Assembly (NCBI GenBank): GCA_013399895.1
Contig: VXBA01002855.1
Location: forward strand, 310,001-374,000
Length of the DNA stretch: 64,000 nt
Origin: Serilophus lunatus
Lineage: Eukaryota; Chordata; Aves; Passeriformes; Eurylaimidae
Direction: 5' to 3'
The notes below the pieces were generated by a model, which was not told where the DNA came from, ran no database searches, and saw only the letters and a list, made by a program, of their open reading frames with translations. Position 1 is the stretch's first letter. Every line of letters starts with the position of its first letter. Of this stretch, positions 1 to 14,197 are shown one piece after another. The translations under genes were made by a program, and so were the position numbers.

Positions 1-938
1 TGTCACTTTGAACAACAGGAATCAAATGTTATCATCAAAGCAAGCACATCATCTACATAAAAGCAATCTCTTAAAAACTACTTATATCCCATTTGAAACC
101 ATGGCATAGTTTTAAATAGAATTGAACTGACTTGAAAAACAAGGTTCTATTTTGAATATTTATTTTTAGACATGGACCCTTGCACTTTATGTTTACAGCT
201 ACTAGACTGTGTCTTAACATGACAATGTCTTAACAGGCCAATGCTGTGCTACCAAGAATTCTCAAAACAGGTTTTTAGCCACTCAAAACACTTGAGAGTG
301 TGTATGAAAAACGAAAAGCCATCCTAAACCCCATGGTTGCTGGCATATTTCCTAGAAGAACATTGCTGTACATCAATTTTAGATTGTTAGAAATCAGGAG
401 AAAGAAAACTCAAAAGAACTATTATTTTTTAAAATAGCAACAAAAAGACTTAGAAATTACACAATATGAACATTACTAAACATTGAAAATGGTCAAGTAC
501 AAAGATTAATATTAGGACCAAATGAATGTTAAAAGCAGATTCTGAAGGTATTTTTATTGATAAAGTATGACAAAAGAAACTGATGTTAAATTGTACTTCA
601 TGGACTATTCAATTTTAAAGTCTCTATAGTAATAAGTCACATCTGCAAAAATCTGTAGGACTTTATATGACCTATGAGTCTTCATAAAATACAGTTTTGA
701 TAAATAGCATTAAAGAGTTTTCCATATGGAAAATTCTCAGAGGTGCTAACATCTACAAACAGAACACACTGAACAGCTGCCATTTGTGAATTCACATTAC
801 AGAAAAATAGACTTATTGTGGTTATTCTCTGAAATATTATGACAGACTGTAAATGGCATAACATCAGGATATATGTGAACCTGAGTGGACTAAAGGAAGG
901 CTCCTCAGTACACCTGTAGAACTGCAAGCTGTATGTTA

Positions 939-965
939 ATATATATATATATATATATATATATA
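939..965. repeat. (AT)n microsatellite
   Basis: About 13 uninterrupted AT units. Likely polymorphic. Confidence 0.97.
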
Positions 966-1397
966 CTTCTGGTTTTGTTTTTTTATGTTATTTCCCATGT
1001 ATTTTGTTCAATGTAAGCATAAAAACTGGGTGCTTTTGAAACACCTCCTGGAGGTAGAAATCATCTCCTGAGTGAGTGAGTGGGCAGTGGGGGGCAGCAG
1101 GAACACCAGCTGATGGATGACAGGGTGGACCCCTACCCTGAGAGGCCCCTGTGCAGCAAGTGCATGCTTACATTCCTGCCTGCAGCCCCTGTCTCTACTG
1201 TTCTCACTGACTACAACACGCAGCAGATTTTTACTTCTTTGTTTTGCCACCAAGTGTCTGCAGAGTGAGGTGTCAAGACACAAAAGAAGATCCATTTTAC
1301 ACAGGCCATCATTTTCCATTTCCAGAGTGATGGTTTTCCAATGTTGAATTTAACAGATGATTGAAAAATTACAGATTTCACTTCCCACTTCTCACCT

Positions 1398-1454
1398 AGC
1401 TGGCTGTAGTATGTAGATTTCATAGATTCACCAGCTGATGTAGTATGTAGATTT
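1398..1454. repeat. Short direct duplication
   Basis: TAGTATGTAGATTT, preceded by AGCTGGCTG in the first copy (1398-1420) and AGCTGATG in the second (1433-1454), indicates a local tandem duplication with a period of about 34 bases. Confidence 0.8.
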
Positions 1455-1557
1455 TTATATTCCCTAGATTTACAATGCTTTCACTATTTGTAATACAAAT
1501 CAATTCTAGAGTATACAATTGATATGAGAATCATGTCCAACGTATCCTAAAAAAATC

Positions 1558-1932
1558 TGTATCCTGTGTCACCTAAAAAGGCTTATATCCTGTATATTCA
1601 GCAAATTAAGAGATAAGAAATAGCCAATCGCTTCAAGGCAACAAAATGGAAACAAGAAACACCAGAACAAACTGATCTTGTGGTTTGGACAAGTACACTA
1701 AGATTATGCAGTACCAAAGGGACACGTCATGAGACTACATAGCAGGTTTCCACCCCCAACTCCGCCACTGCCGCCAAGAGGAGACATGGGAAATAGCGTA
1801 TAAACCCGAGAGCCTCGTTGTAAAAGGTGGGCAGCTGAGAGGATTTCCCTCCTGGCACCGGCGCTGTAACAAATACCTCTATTCAAAGATACATTGTCTC
1901 TGAGTAGCTTTTAAAGCAGCTTTTCTCGGCAT
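1558..1932 (+). mobile_element. Candidate solo LTR of an endogenous retrovirus
   Basis: The stretch has the layout of a retroviral LTR read on the plus strand: a CCAAT-like CCAATCG near 1625, a TATA-like GTATAAA at 1798-1804, a GC-richer segment (CCTCGTTG, GGGCAGCTGAGAGG, GCACCGGCGCTG) resembling an R region at about 1815-1867, and a T-rich end with TGTCTCTGAGTAG near 1895-1907. The outer limits are a guess based on TG...CA termini. No gag, pol or env and no primer-binding site were recognised next to it, so it would be a solo LTR. I did not confirm a target-site duplication. Confidence 0.45.
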
Positions 1933-2478
1933 CACAATGTGTGAAAAAATAGTAAGAAAGTTCCAGAAAACTAGATATGAGTTACCAGCATCCAGCTGGG
2001 CTCAATTCTGCCAGTACCACAGCTTTCGGAAAGAACTTCAATTCACATAATAATTCCATCACTTGGGAAGCTTTCTGACACAAATAAGCTCTTCGTCAAT
2101 GGGGATGAATAAGGAGAGACACACGCCCTTCTATGAATTAATGTTTTCTTCCACCATTCTAAATGTTTAATGCAGAACATCTTCAAAGATCATAATTGTA
2201 AGGTTACTACACAGTTTAACTCCCACAGAGAGTACACGAAGCTAAGTGCATATTTGTCACTGCAGTGGGGCCAGAACTGGGTCTTCCTGGCTCCTAAAAA
2301 TCAGAAAATTGCACTTCTGCAAATGGGCTTTTGATAACAGCTTATTGTTTTCAATCCACAGAATTCAAAATACCATTACTTAAAGTTTTATGTTTGAGAC
2401 AGAAATGCCAAGTATTCAATTGTGCACAGCACAGGAAATCAAAATTGCATGTATATGCAAAGCACAGAGAAGATTATA

Positions 2479-2500
2479 TTTTTTTTTTTTTTTTTTTTTT
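2479..2500. repeat. Poly-T tract (22 T)
   Basis: Uninterrupted run of T. No retroelement body was recognised next to it. Confidence 0.95.
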
Positions 2501-5500
2501 ACTTAAAGCATAGAGCTAACAGATAATATCTGCACACAGAAATCAAAAAATGTAACTGTTAATGGCTGCATGTATATCCATATTTCCCCTTATAGAATGC
2601 ATATGGATGGTGAGATGCAGCTGCAAGATTATAGCACTCTTGCTATTTCTGAAGGGGAGTATTATTGAGACTAGGCTCAAATTTGCTTTAATCTCCACCT
2701 GGGCCTAGACCAACAGAGCCAGGCACAGGCCAAATGAGTGCAGAAGTGAATCCATCCTGCTCCAGATCACTGATGCAGCAGCTTCTGCTGCACAGCTCAG
2801 CAGAGCACAGCTGGAAGCATGAGGCCACAGTATCCAACCTACTCTGTGAAATCAGTAGCTGATTCAATCTGCACCAGCTGAGGTTGAAATGTTCACATCA
2901 AAACTCATATGCAAGAGGTTCATTTAAAATCTAATTTGTACTGTTGCACTGTATCTGACTATGTTCCTTTTGCACATAAAAATGCCATATTTCATCTGTG
3001 TCAAATTCCTCTCTTTAAATTAAGTCTTCTTTTTCAAGATTCCAGAAAGGTAAATTGATGATTCAGGTTCTTACTGAAGCCTGAATTTATTTTGAAGTAG
3101 AGCCTAGGGAAAAAAATAAAGCCACTAATTAAGTATTGCTTTGGGCTCAGTAACATCAATGCTTTTGTCACCCGTTTTATTGTTTTAATTCTGCTTTGAA
3201 GTTGTTGTCACATATTTCTGCTTATTTGACTCATGCTTGTGTCAGCATCAGGATAAAATTCTATCTGATCAGTACTGCTCCACTTTGATTACACGTACCA
3301 AGGTCAGGACACTGCAAGGTAACAGCTGACAGGTTCAAATCTACAAATTCCACTACCCAATGGATGAGCCGCTGAAATGATTTACTGACCTCTGCAGGTC
3401 AAGGGAGTCACTGCAGTTGGTATGGCACAATCCATAGGTCCTACCCATTAACGCTGAAATCCTAGTCCAGCTAAATGCAAGTATTTTGTGTCCTAGCTGA
3501 AAAAAGGACAAACATGTTATCATAGAACTTCTTCCCTCTGACATTCAACCTGCATCTCTTCTATTTAGTAATCTTCTTTCCTGGCAACCAACGGAACATG
3601 AGCACTCTGCCCCAGCTCATAGTTGAGTGATCAATGCAAGCCATTCAGAAAGAAAATATTTTTTTTTTAATTTCTCAAACCATTCCATTAAGCAGTTTGG
3701 TTTATAAGGCAACTTTAAGAGAGGTCACTTAGTTTATTTTGTGATTTGTGTGAAGCGTTTTAAAATTTTATAACATACATATATTTGCGCATTATAAATA
3801 CATATTTTTCAGTGATCCCATATCATACTAAAATGTGCTTTCTTTCAGGCATTGCTTTCTACAGCTAGGAAACAAATTTTTTCTTTTTGAGTGAGACTGA
3901 TGATTTGGTGCATGTTAGGAAGAAGTTCTAATTTGGACCTCACGATGAAGTCTTACATGCTATTGTCAACAAAAGTTACTTAAAATTCAGATCCTTAATT
4001 GAGAATTTACATCCTTGATAAAAACAATGAGAATTATAAATCTCTTTAATAGATCTAGAAATTCAATGAATCAAGTTTATCAATAATACTCATTGCTACT
4101 TACACTCCACAAAATGCCCAGCTGTACAGTTTTTAGCACTGATGATACACAAAACAACTATGCAATAAACTTCCATTCCACAACAGCTTGTTCAAATAGC
4201 TGTTGGAATTAAAATATTATCCAAGGTACAGATGATATGTGATAGACTTGCAAGAACCTATTCCAATACATACTCTAAAATCTTTGAAATATGAAGTTCT
4301 GCTACAATCCTAATAACCATTACAAAACTGTTACATAAATTTTCTACCTATATATAATAAATAAACTTGCTCTGTTACAGTAACAGAAGAAATAATATTT
4401 CAATTACTGAAAATATATATTGTGTGTGTGTCTGCATGTGATACACCATATAGCCTCACACCTGCCTGCTTCTCTCCTCCGTCAGAAACTGGGACTATTA
4501 CCCACAACTTGTGCTGAAAGCTGAGTATGCAGACAGTGAAGGGGCCCAGGACAGAGAAGAGCTGCCCAGCACAGTGCTGACTGCAATGGAGAGAGCTTCC
4601 CTCCAGGAAGAGACCAAGCCATGCCTATCACCACCCACTGCCAGGCTTCAGCTTCACACCTTTCCCTGTGCCAGGTCCTCCACTGCATCCTTCAGCTTCA
4701 GGAACTGAACAGCAGCTGTACACAAAGTACTTACAACAAAAGGACGGCACAGACACTGCAAAGTGGTCACCTCTGCTCTGCAACCCTATGCTAAGGCTCT
4801 TTTGAGAGTTTCGCTCATTTGTCATCCTAGATACAGAAATCTGGTTTTACATTTCTTTTACATGCTCACACAACAGAGCACATTGCCAAGTTAGAAGAGA
4901 GCATAATGGCAAAAATATTTTTGGCGGTAAGATATTTATTATTCCCCTTTGCAGAGGTAAGGACGTAGTAAACACTTATGCTTCTTTTCTTTTTCTTTTC
5001 TCTCATGAAGGAAAGAGCCATGAAATTTTCAATGCAATTTCCAGCCTAAATCAGACACATAATTTTGTTGCTGTGGTAGGGAAACAGCAACGAAATCATT
5101 TCCTGTCTAACTCAATCACTGCATGGTTATCAAGGCTATACAACTGGTGAGCAGAAATGATGCAGTTAGGTGCAAAACCTTTGGTTCAATCAGCCCTGTT
5201 TAAGGCGATATGTTACAATACCACATCACTACTGAAAGGACAACTTTTTAAAAACATGAACAACTCGATGATTCTGAACCCTTTCAATTAACTTCTGACT
5301 ATGTCACTTCTTATTCTAACTAAGACCAAAAGTGATTTCTGAAAGGAGATGTTTGTGTTTTATTTATGGGACATGGAAAGTGTGGTACAAAGATTGTTTC
5401 ATGATAGCCCTGAGTTCACATAAGTTGGGCTACAGGGAACTACTAGTTTGAAGTGTTGATTTTGGAGAGTAAGAGAGAATTTGAGGTAAACAGACATATT

Positions 5501-8500
5501 TCCCAAACCGGTAAAGCTTCATGGAATAAAATGGATTTTCACATTCTCCATATAATTTCAATATAGCTCCAAATATGTCTGTGTGTATTGGGCTGTATTA
5601 AACAACCTTTGAAGCACACAGTGATTACAGAATGGAAAAATGATTGAAAAATAAAATTCTCAGTTTAAGCCTGACATGTTAAATGCTTGGCACATCTGAC
5701 ATAAATCTAAAAAGTGACACATTTGCCACTACCTTTCCCACACTTCATAAAATATGCCTACTGACAATGCTGAAGAGAGGCAAGTTACTTGATGTTACTT
5801 AAACCTACCTTTTGACCTCCCTGTTCTAAGCAATCTGCACACAGGAAAAGAAGGTGGTACCCAGACCAAGGGATGTTCAGTTTAAGAGCAGAGATGACAG
5901 CTGCACATAGAGAGGTAAGAAACCATAAAGAGAGAACAACTGGTCACTAACACAGACAATCAAACTTCTTACAAGCTTTTTCCTGTTTTTCAGTCCTTCA
6001 CAGTGAAAGAGAAATTTTCAGAGGTGAGAACAGCAGAAGTAAGTTTGGCACCTGATTGCAGAAAACCCTTCACAAATAGGCCCAGGAAGCTACTTTGGAA
6101 GGTGGTTTCGATGGGTAATGGTAGTAGGTGCAAGACAGCATTTGAAAGTATGCTGCAAAAGACATACAAAGGTATGGAGAACTTTGAATGTGACACGAAT
6201 TTGGAGACAGAAAAATCAGTAGCTTTACCTGTACCACAGAAGTACCATAACAAAATATGCAGTATTTAAAACAAAACCAGCAAAAGTAGAGAGATCGCAG
6301 TCAAAGAGGTTACAAGCCTGGTTGAGTGTAATTAAGGAAGATGTTAAGAAACAACACCAAAATAAAATCAATGTGAGGAAAACTTATTTACTCACACAGG
6401 ACTTGTAGGACTGCCTAACCAAACCTTAGGATCTACCCTGGGACACAGGTCTGGGGATAGAGAGAACACCCAGAAGTCATTATATTGGAAACAACAGCTG
6501 CTGTACATCTCTTTGCCCTGAAACAAGATATGGCAGGAGATGATGATCAATGACTGAATCAATAGGATGGCAATAATCACCTCCTTCTGTGTATTATCAG
6601 AAAAGCTACTGAATAGAAAGTCAGAGAACAGCTCCAGTAAGAAAAGCAAATTTCAAAACATTTTACTTCACAGAAGGTTTTATCTTCTTCTGGTTCACAC
6701 TGGTAAAGAGGAATAAAGTGCACACACCATTAATTATTCTTCTTATGAGGAAAAAAGTTAAACACTATGAGTAATATATGCCATAAAGTCAATAGGAGAG
6801 TAAGTCAGTCATTAGTGGTCACAACCTTTACAGCATTTGTAAGTACTTTGTTCCGCATCTCAGCATCACTCAAAAAACCCCCAACAAAACAAAGAGCATT
6901 AGATTATTACTTGACACTCATTAAGACAGAGTTAGCTAACTTTGATAAGGTATTTCAAAATCTTTTTTGTTTTATCTGCACATTTGCTAAATAATGAGAC
7001 TTTAATGGCTGTCAGACAAAATACCTACTTTCTCACCAGTTGTGCTACCTACTGAAAAATGAGGCTGCAAACCCCGTAGGGCTCTGTTCTAGAAAAATTC
7101 CACCGCAAACCTACATGCAAATCAGACAGATAGTGTATTTATTAACCCTTTGGTTACCTTTTGCTTTTGCAAAATATTTTTTCTTGTACTTCAGGCCTGC
7201 ATGAAAAACAGCTAAGTTTTATATAAGGAAATAAATTTGCTTCACATATGCTAAAGAGAACCAATTTTGTCTCTATACAAAGATGAGAAAAAAATGGAAG
7301 CAATGAATTTAAAGCTTTTTATCTCAAACACAAATGTGCCCTGAAATAAGCTACAACATATTTTCTCAAGATACTGAAGCTACATCAGGAAATGTCTGAA
7401 TGGCTATGCAATTTTAGGTGAACTCGGTAGCTAGACTAATTATTTGATTAACTGTATCACTACTCTCCAACAGGCTGAGCCAAAGTTATCTTTTTTTACT
7501 TCAGAAGTATGGCTATGGTACAGCAGTGATGTTGACAGTTCCTTAGATACTTTATTTCTGATTTGGCATATCAAAGACTCTTACAAAGAAAGCTGTAGTT
7601 TTTTTAGAGTACAAAAATGTTTACAACTGATCAAAAATGTAATATTACAAAGATTTGGTTTTGCAATTTTGAATGCGTTTAATTTTTATGAAAGTGGACT
7701 GATGAAAATAAGAAAATATTCAGAAGTATACATAGTTCTGCAAGTGTAAAACCTTGCCCTGCAAAATCTATTTCTGTACCTATTTGTACATCCTCTTGAA
7801 CTGAGAGTACGTGCTGCTCCAGGTACTGGGGTGTCTGGGATGATCCTGCTCTATTGCCCATGATTTTTAATCAATTCCTTGCACTGTAGGAGATTCTAAG
7901 GGATTTGGTTGGCTGGCTGGTGTTCTAGATCTGTTTTACAGACCAAGATAAAAAAAAAATCTGTATGCACTCACCAAGGACAAGGAGAAAAGAAAAAAAG
8001 AAAAAATATTTTGGCACATACATAAAAAACATATAGCAAAATTAACTGCAAAATTTGTTATGTATCAACAAAGGGCATTCACATTTCAAAATGCCTCCTA
8101 TTTAATATTTCAATACAATTTAATTTCTTTGAGCATAACCAAAAGGAATAAGGATCCTTCACTGTTAGCCAAAATGCAGGAGTATATATACTGTGTCTGG
8201 AGAAAACTACCTTCTAACACTCACTTCAGGCAATTTGTGTTGTGCCTTCATGTCACCTGCTTGTCTTCATGATTTTTTTACAGAATGCAGGTTTTATCAG
8301 ATTTGACTTTTCTTCATTTAAAAAGAGATTATTACAATTCTCAGTTTCTCTGCTCCCTCCCCCCCAGTTTTTTGACTTAATAGAGCGAACAGGTTACTAA
8401 GGTAAATGCAGCATGTTACTTCTGAAGAAAATCAACTTGTCCACAAACACCAATACTGAGCCGTTTCCTAGTGTACGGCAGCAACATCTAATTTCTCAGT

Positions 8501-9794
8501 GACATGCTGTCAGGTTGGGAAAACTCTCACTAGAAGTTTGTTTATAAAACTCATCAAGATCAATAGCACACTGCTGGCAATTGAAAAGAAGCTGGATTTA
8601 AACCACAGCTAATAAGTGCGAATGCTAATTTAAAGAGTATCCGGGAAATGAGACCACCTTGAAGTTTAGTCTTCCTGTGTCCTGTTGCTGTATAGCTAGG
8701 CAAATTTACTTCCAGATCTTCTGGGCTACGCCAGACTGTTTTGGCTGAAATGGAAAAATTTGCAAGTTGGAAAACTAAAATACAGTGTGGGCAAGCCTTA
8801 AAATACAATGTAAGATCTACTATTACAAAATGAGACTCTCTTCTGGGTGAAAGTAAATGCTTTTTGCTAGATATAAATTTATCTTTTTCTGACACCAGAC
8901 ATCTATTATTTTGAAAATATTTTATACTCCCAGACTCTGCTATATTTCTTTAGAGGTCCTGGAATTCAAAATTTTTATAGTACTACATTGTCTTTTAAAC
9001 TTTTTAATAATGTAGGAATGCTTAGAAAAATAGCTTTCAAAGATTACAACAAACATACTGTATTCTGCCCAGACATACTTCACTTCTGCTCAGTCTCTTC
9101 TTCTCAACTATAAAAATAACATTGGCTCCTCTATTTATGAATCTGAAATACATTACTAAAAACACATTTCACTTGCTGTTTCTGCAAAACAAAATCTTAA
9201 AACTCTATCTGCAGATGCTGAAGTGTATTGGAACTCAATACAAAATTTATGGATTCCTAAAAAAAAGAATCAAGGAGAACTAAAAAACTGCAGGCAAGTA
9301 TATTCTCATGGGCCTGTGTCTGAACATTTTACTCATTACTTGCCCAGGCAGAACTGCCATTGAATTAATCTATGAAACACTCATCTTCATTTTAGTTAAA
9401 TTACATCTATAGTTGTGCATTCTCACGCATTTCTGTGCAGGTTTGCCTGAGGACTGTGAATATTCAGTCATGTCCTCAAGATTTGACAAATAAATTGCAT
9501 TTCAAATATAACTTGTCTAACAAAAACCCAAATATTTTCACTCTTGAAAACAAGTAATATGGAAATAATAAGCAGCCTAATGTTTGTAGAAATAATTTCT
9601 GTATTATTGGAAATGTAATATATTTCCCCCTTTACCACCGGGATGGAGAAAAGTAGAGAACTGTGAGCAAAGTCAAGCCCAGGAAGGTGAGGGAGGAAGG
9701 GTTTATTTCTCATTATCCCACTCTGTTTTGATTCATCTAAAATTCAATTAACATCCTCAAGTTGCTTTTGTCTGTAACAATAAGGTAAGTTGTC

Positions 9795-9909
9795 TCTCCC
9801 TGACCTTACCTCAACTCATGCGTCTTTTGTTATATTGTCCAGTTGAGGAGGGGAGTGATAGAGCAGCTTTGGTGGGTACCTGGCTTCCAGCCAAGGTCAA
9901 CCCACCAAA
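9795..9909 (+). mobile_element. Avian ERVL-like LTR, 3' end fragment
   Basis: Matches the remembered 3' end of a common avian LTR: a degenerate version of CTCGACCCATGAGTCTTTTG, then GTCCAGTTGAGGAGG, GGAGTGATAGAGCAGC, TTTGGTGGGTACCTGG, and a terminal CCAAGGTCAACCCACC. The 5' part of the LTR and all internal sequence are absent. Assignment to the ERVL group is from memory of bird repeat consensus and could be wrong at family level. Confidence 0.6.
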
Positions 9910-11598
9910 CCATTCTCCTTAAAAATGGTTAAAAAATGGAATATGTATACCTTTTACAAGCAAAATCAAAGCATCCTGAAGCAACAGCATTGGGCCTGAC
10001 CTTTTACGGCAGAAAACTTTTGCAGACTCAACACACACAGCCTTTAACTTTGGCACAACTGGACACAGACAAAACTTCATTCAACTACCAACTGTAGTGA
10101 AAAATATGTGTCTGTCCTCAGAAGAACTGTCTTATTTCTTTAGCAATACATTGCTTTAATGGGTTTTGTGAAAGTATTAAGTACAGATAAAGCTATTTCT
10201 CCCAAGCTTGTCAAAAAACCCAACAGAACCAGCAGGAGTTTTTTGCAAGTTTTCCATTCTAGTCAATTTAAAGGGACAATTTTAGTCTTACATAAATAAA
10301 GAGCATTTCCATTTATTTGGCTTTCTTGGTTATCTAAAAACAAAGCTAGGGTTTGGTTCCAAAAGTAATTTTTTTCTTATGCAAATAATTCTGTCATTCA
10401 TCATCAAAATAATAACTATCTAAAAGTGATAAAAAGGCATATTTTGTTCCTCTCATTTGCAATTTTTACAAAATGTCATTACATAACCCTCACATTTTAG
10501 GATACTTCTGGATCATCATCCTTCTTAAGAGAAAACTTCAAAGCAGATAAGTGATATTGATATCTCACAGTCTCAACTCTTTTTGCCAGATGCTTTTTTT
10601 GTCCCACTTTCTCCCCTTCATTTCTTTACCCGAAGACTCAAGAACCCTTATGTTGTAAAAAAAATTATGAGTAAAGAATGATGTGATACAAAATAGTGAT
10701 AGTGTCACCTCTCTGGTACTATGTCCTCTATGGAAATATACATACAGACATACACACATTTGCTAGTAATTTTTGTTATTTCATATTCATCTTATTATCA
10801 TCACATTATCATCAAATCCTCTTTGGATATTCAATAGGCACATCATTAGAACAAACAAGAAAAACAGATGCCTGATATCACAATGCAAAAGAGGTGCTCA
10901 AAGATTCAATGTATATAAATGGATTCTTTAAATGAAGATGTACATCTAGCTAAAAAACCCCAGTGGCTAAGAGCATCCCTGGCCCTGCTCCCAGTGTCTA
11001 GCAACATTAGTAAAGTCAATCTTCCTTGGCCAAATACCTATCTTTACCTCTCCCAGAAAAAAAAAGAAAAACTTTGTATAATTTTAAGGATCTTAATAAA
11101 AAAATGCTTTGAAACTCATGTTCTAAAAACTTGAATATATAAGAGCGATAGAGCTATACAGTTTTAATGATACAAGACACATAAATGCACAGGCATCCAA
11201 AATAGTCTTATTTTGTCATAAAATATATTTTCCTCCAATAAGGTCATGCTTATTTTACTTCAGGAGGGAAAAAAAAGCTTACCATTCCTTCAAAACAAAT
11301 TTCTGCTTGCACATATTTCTGATTGATACTATAACTGCAGAGAGAAAAGAATGACTTTTTCCAATTTTAACAGGAATTGCAACGGCTCATCAGTGTAATT
11401 GTGTCAGTTGCAGAGCTTATTCTTCAGTTCATGGCTCCTATAATCAGTTTTCAGTAGAGGTGCAGAATTTGAAACATGCTAGATAACGTTATTATAGACA
11501 GACAGTATTTCCAGGAGATCCTGGAGTTTATCAACACCAAAATGTGCAGTATGACTGCTCTTTTATTCAGGTGGTAAGACACACATGGAAAGATGAGA

Positions 11599-11623
11599 GT
11601 TGATACTTTTGAAAAGTATCAAC
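11599..11623. repeat. Perfect inverted repeat, 12-bp arms, 1-nt loop
   Basis: Left arm GTTGATACTTTT (11599-11610), a single G, right arm AAAAGTATCAAC (11612-11623). The arms are exact reverse complements and the match does not extend further. Confidence 0.95.
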
Positions 11624-14197
11624 AGTAAGCATTACAGGGAAGAAAGTGTTAAAAGATCCAATCTTTTTTAATGATTTTCTGTTAATAGACTTTGGCTTGC
11701 TAATTTTTCTTTTGTTTAACCTTTAAGAATATAAACCAAACAGCAATTTCCTGAAACACCTCTTGAAATTACCTACCAGAAAATACCTAGAAGCTATTTA
11801 CTACCAAATCAAATACAAGTATTACATATGCCATGGATGTAAATACACATATGGGATTTGCAACAGTGTTATCTGTGAAGAATTTATGAGCATTTATTAA
11901 TCATATTTTATATTATCAACTATGAAAGTACTGTGGTCAAACAGCAAATCCTAAACCATGCCTTTACCTCTACTTTGGAGGCAGAGGTTCAACAGCTGGC
12001 AATATAGAGTGCTCTTCAGGTAGCTGTTAAACATTGAACGAAAAAGGAATAAAACTTGCCATCCTCAGAGCACATAATGAAAAATGCCAATGAAATGATT
12101 CTTCTGTAGTAGCTGAACCAGATTGAATTTACTATTTAGTTGACCTTAAATTATTACCTTTATCTAACAGAAATATATGCCTGTGCTTAGCAGGCACTAT
12201 CTGAATTCACATAAACACAGATGCATGGTTATTTTATAGTACATAACTTCAGCAGAATTCTTTAAGTAAGCATAAATATGAATAACTGATGAGGCATATC
12301 AGTAGCTTTTGATGAAGGCTAGACATAAGCACAAGCAGTTTTAAAGGGCATAAGAGAGAACCTCTAAAAAGGGCACATTGACATTGGGCCACAACAAGCC
12401 ATACACCTCTTTGTTGTATTTCTCTCCTAGAGACTCTCCCTATCCCTGCCCCATCCTCAAAATTCAACATTGTCACAACTTACTTTAAGGTCTAGAGGAC
12501 TTTTGTACATGACAGAGAATTAAAAGACTGAAGAAGAAAAATTGCCTTAGAAACACCTTAAACTTTGAGGTTCTGTTAATGGTATCTGTATGTCAAATAA
12601 TGCAGAATTTCCCAGAACAGATAATACTTCAGGTTAGCTGGGGAGGTTGTGTGTCTTTCACTCCTAGCTACTTCTGAAGTATTATCTAAAGTATCATTTT
12701 ATTAGAGCTATGTAAACAAGCCATTCCTTTAAAATGAGTGGAAAACAAGGTGATAAATGGAAACAAATGTTAAGGTGAAAAGGGATTTTGTTAATAGATC
12801 TGGTATCATTTTTAGGATTACTCCAAGTAGAGAGATGAATATGGAAAAGTTTGGAATTTAAGCATTAGCAGACAGCTTTTTGAAATAAGTAATGAAAACA
12901 AGATGATGAAGCGAGTGTTCTGATCATGGACTTGTGGAATAGAAACTGAGCCCTTCCCTGGGACATTACACCTCATTGACAGTTGATGAATTAACAGCAC
13001 TGGCAGTTGAGATACTGAAGAAATCCAACCCATCATAAACTTCCTGAGCAAATGTGATTCATCATTTTGCATGCTACTTTAGGAATAAAAGGAAAAGACA
13101 CTCAGTTTTGCTGTCAAAACATCCACAGAAAGCCCTTGATGAACTAAAACCCACAGACAAGACCTCAAGGCGAACTTTTCTAAGTCTGATAAAGCTTAGA
13201 GTTGCCAGTCCTGTCTAATGGGCCAGATAATAATGCATTCATGACATCAAGTGCCACTTATTAGGTCCATCAACATCTCTAGGTTATTTTCAAAGCATGT
13301 GCTAGCTCACTCAGTGTCAGACACTGTACCACACTCGAGCATGGCAATGTTCCTCAGAACACCCAGTTAGATTCAGTTATGCAGCTGTAATGACTGGAAA
13401 AAAATCTTACAGGACCTGCTGAGGATCAAGAAGCTGGCAAAAACCTTCCCAGTCTCACATTCTTGCCATACACAGCAGATGAGTACAGGACTGGCTCAGA
13501 TGTTGGAATTCCATCACCATGATCCTGTGCTCTGCTTGTTGAGCTGTCCTTGGACAGTGCTACAGAGCAAAGCAGTAGCACGAGGAGTCAGCCCTCTGCT
13601 GTTATTTGAACAACTGAACTTAAAACGCCCATACCTATCATTTCATAAAAAAGCACAGGGCAGATACAGCATATACTGAATGGATCAAAGACAGGGAGAA
13701 AAAAACCGTAACCCTTTTATAATCTGAAACGTGTTTTTGACTCTAGAGTAGTTTAAAACAGTTACAGTTACTTCCCAATTTTCATATCAAAGCAAAATGC
13801 AAAGAAAGTGATACCACATCATCTGGCTGCTTCATTTTGAACTCTTTATTTTGATTTGGAAGTATGATCAAAGAATTCCTCTTTCCTTGATAAGTAAGCA
13901 GTCGTATTTCAATCCAGTCATTATCATATGCATCCCTAAAGGATTCATTGCCGTAGGCACCTAGACCTTACTAACCTGGGATCACAGATACCATCTTCTG
14001 TTGCATTCTTAGAGCTATATTTAAACTACACTTCAAATATTCTAAACTATGGTATATACTGGTTACTACCCCTGCCTTTTCTAAGGCAATGACATATATA
14101 GATACAGATATTTCAGTGTAGCCATCCTGAAAACTATGGGAAGGAAGGGAATCTTTGGCACTGTAGTGAGTTTGCATGGCTAAGCTTTGGTAACAGG

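Noticed and set aside
1008..1319. 103-codon minus-strand open frame as a gene
   Set aside because: Open frames exist on both strands in a GC-rich patch, with no recognisable domain, splice context or start signal. Kept only as a compositional anomaly.
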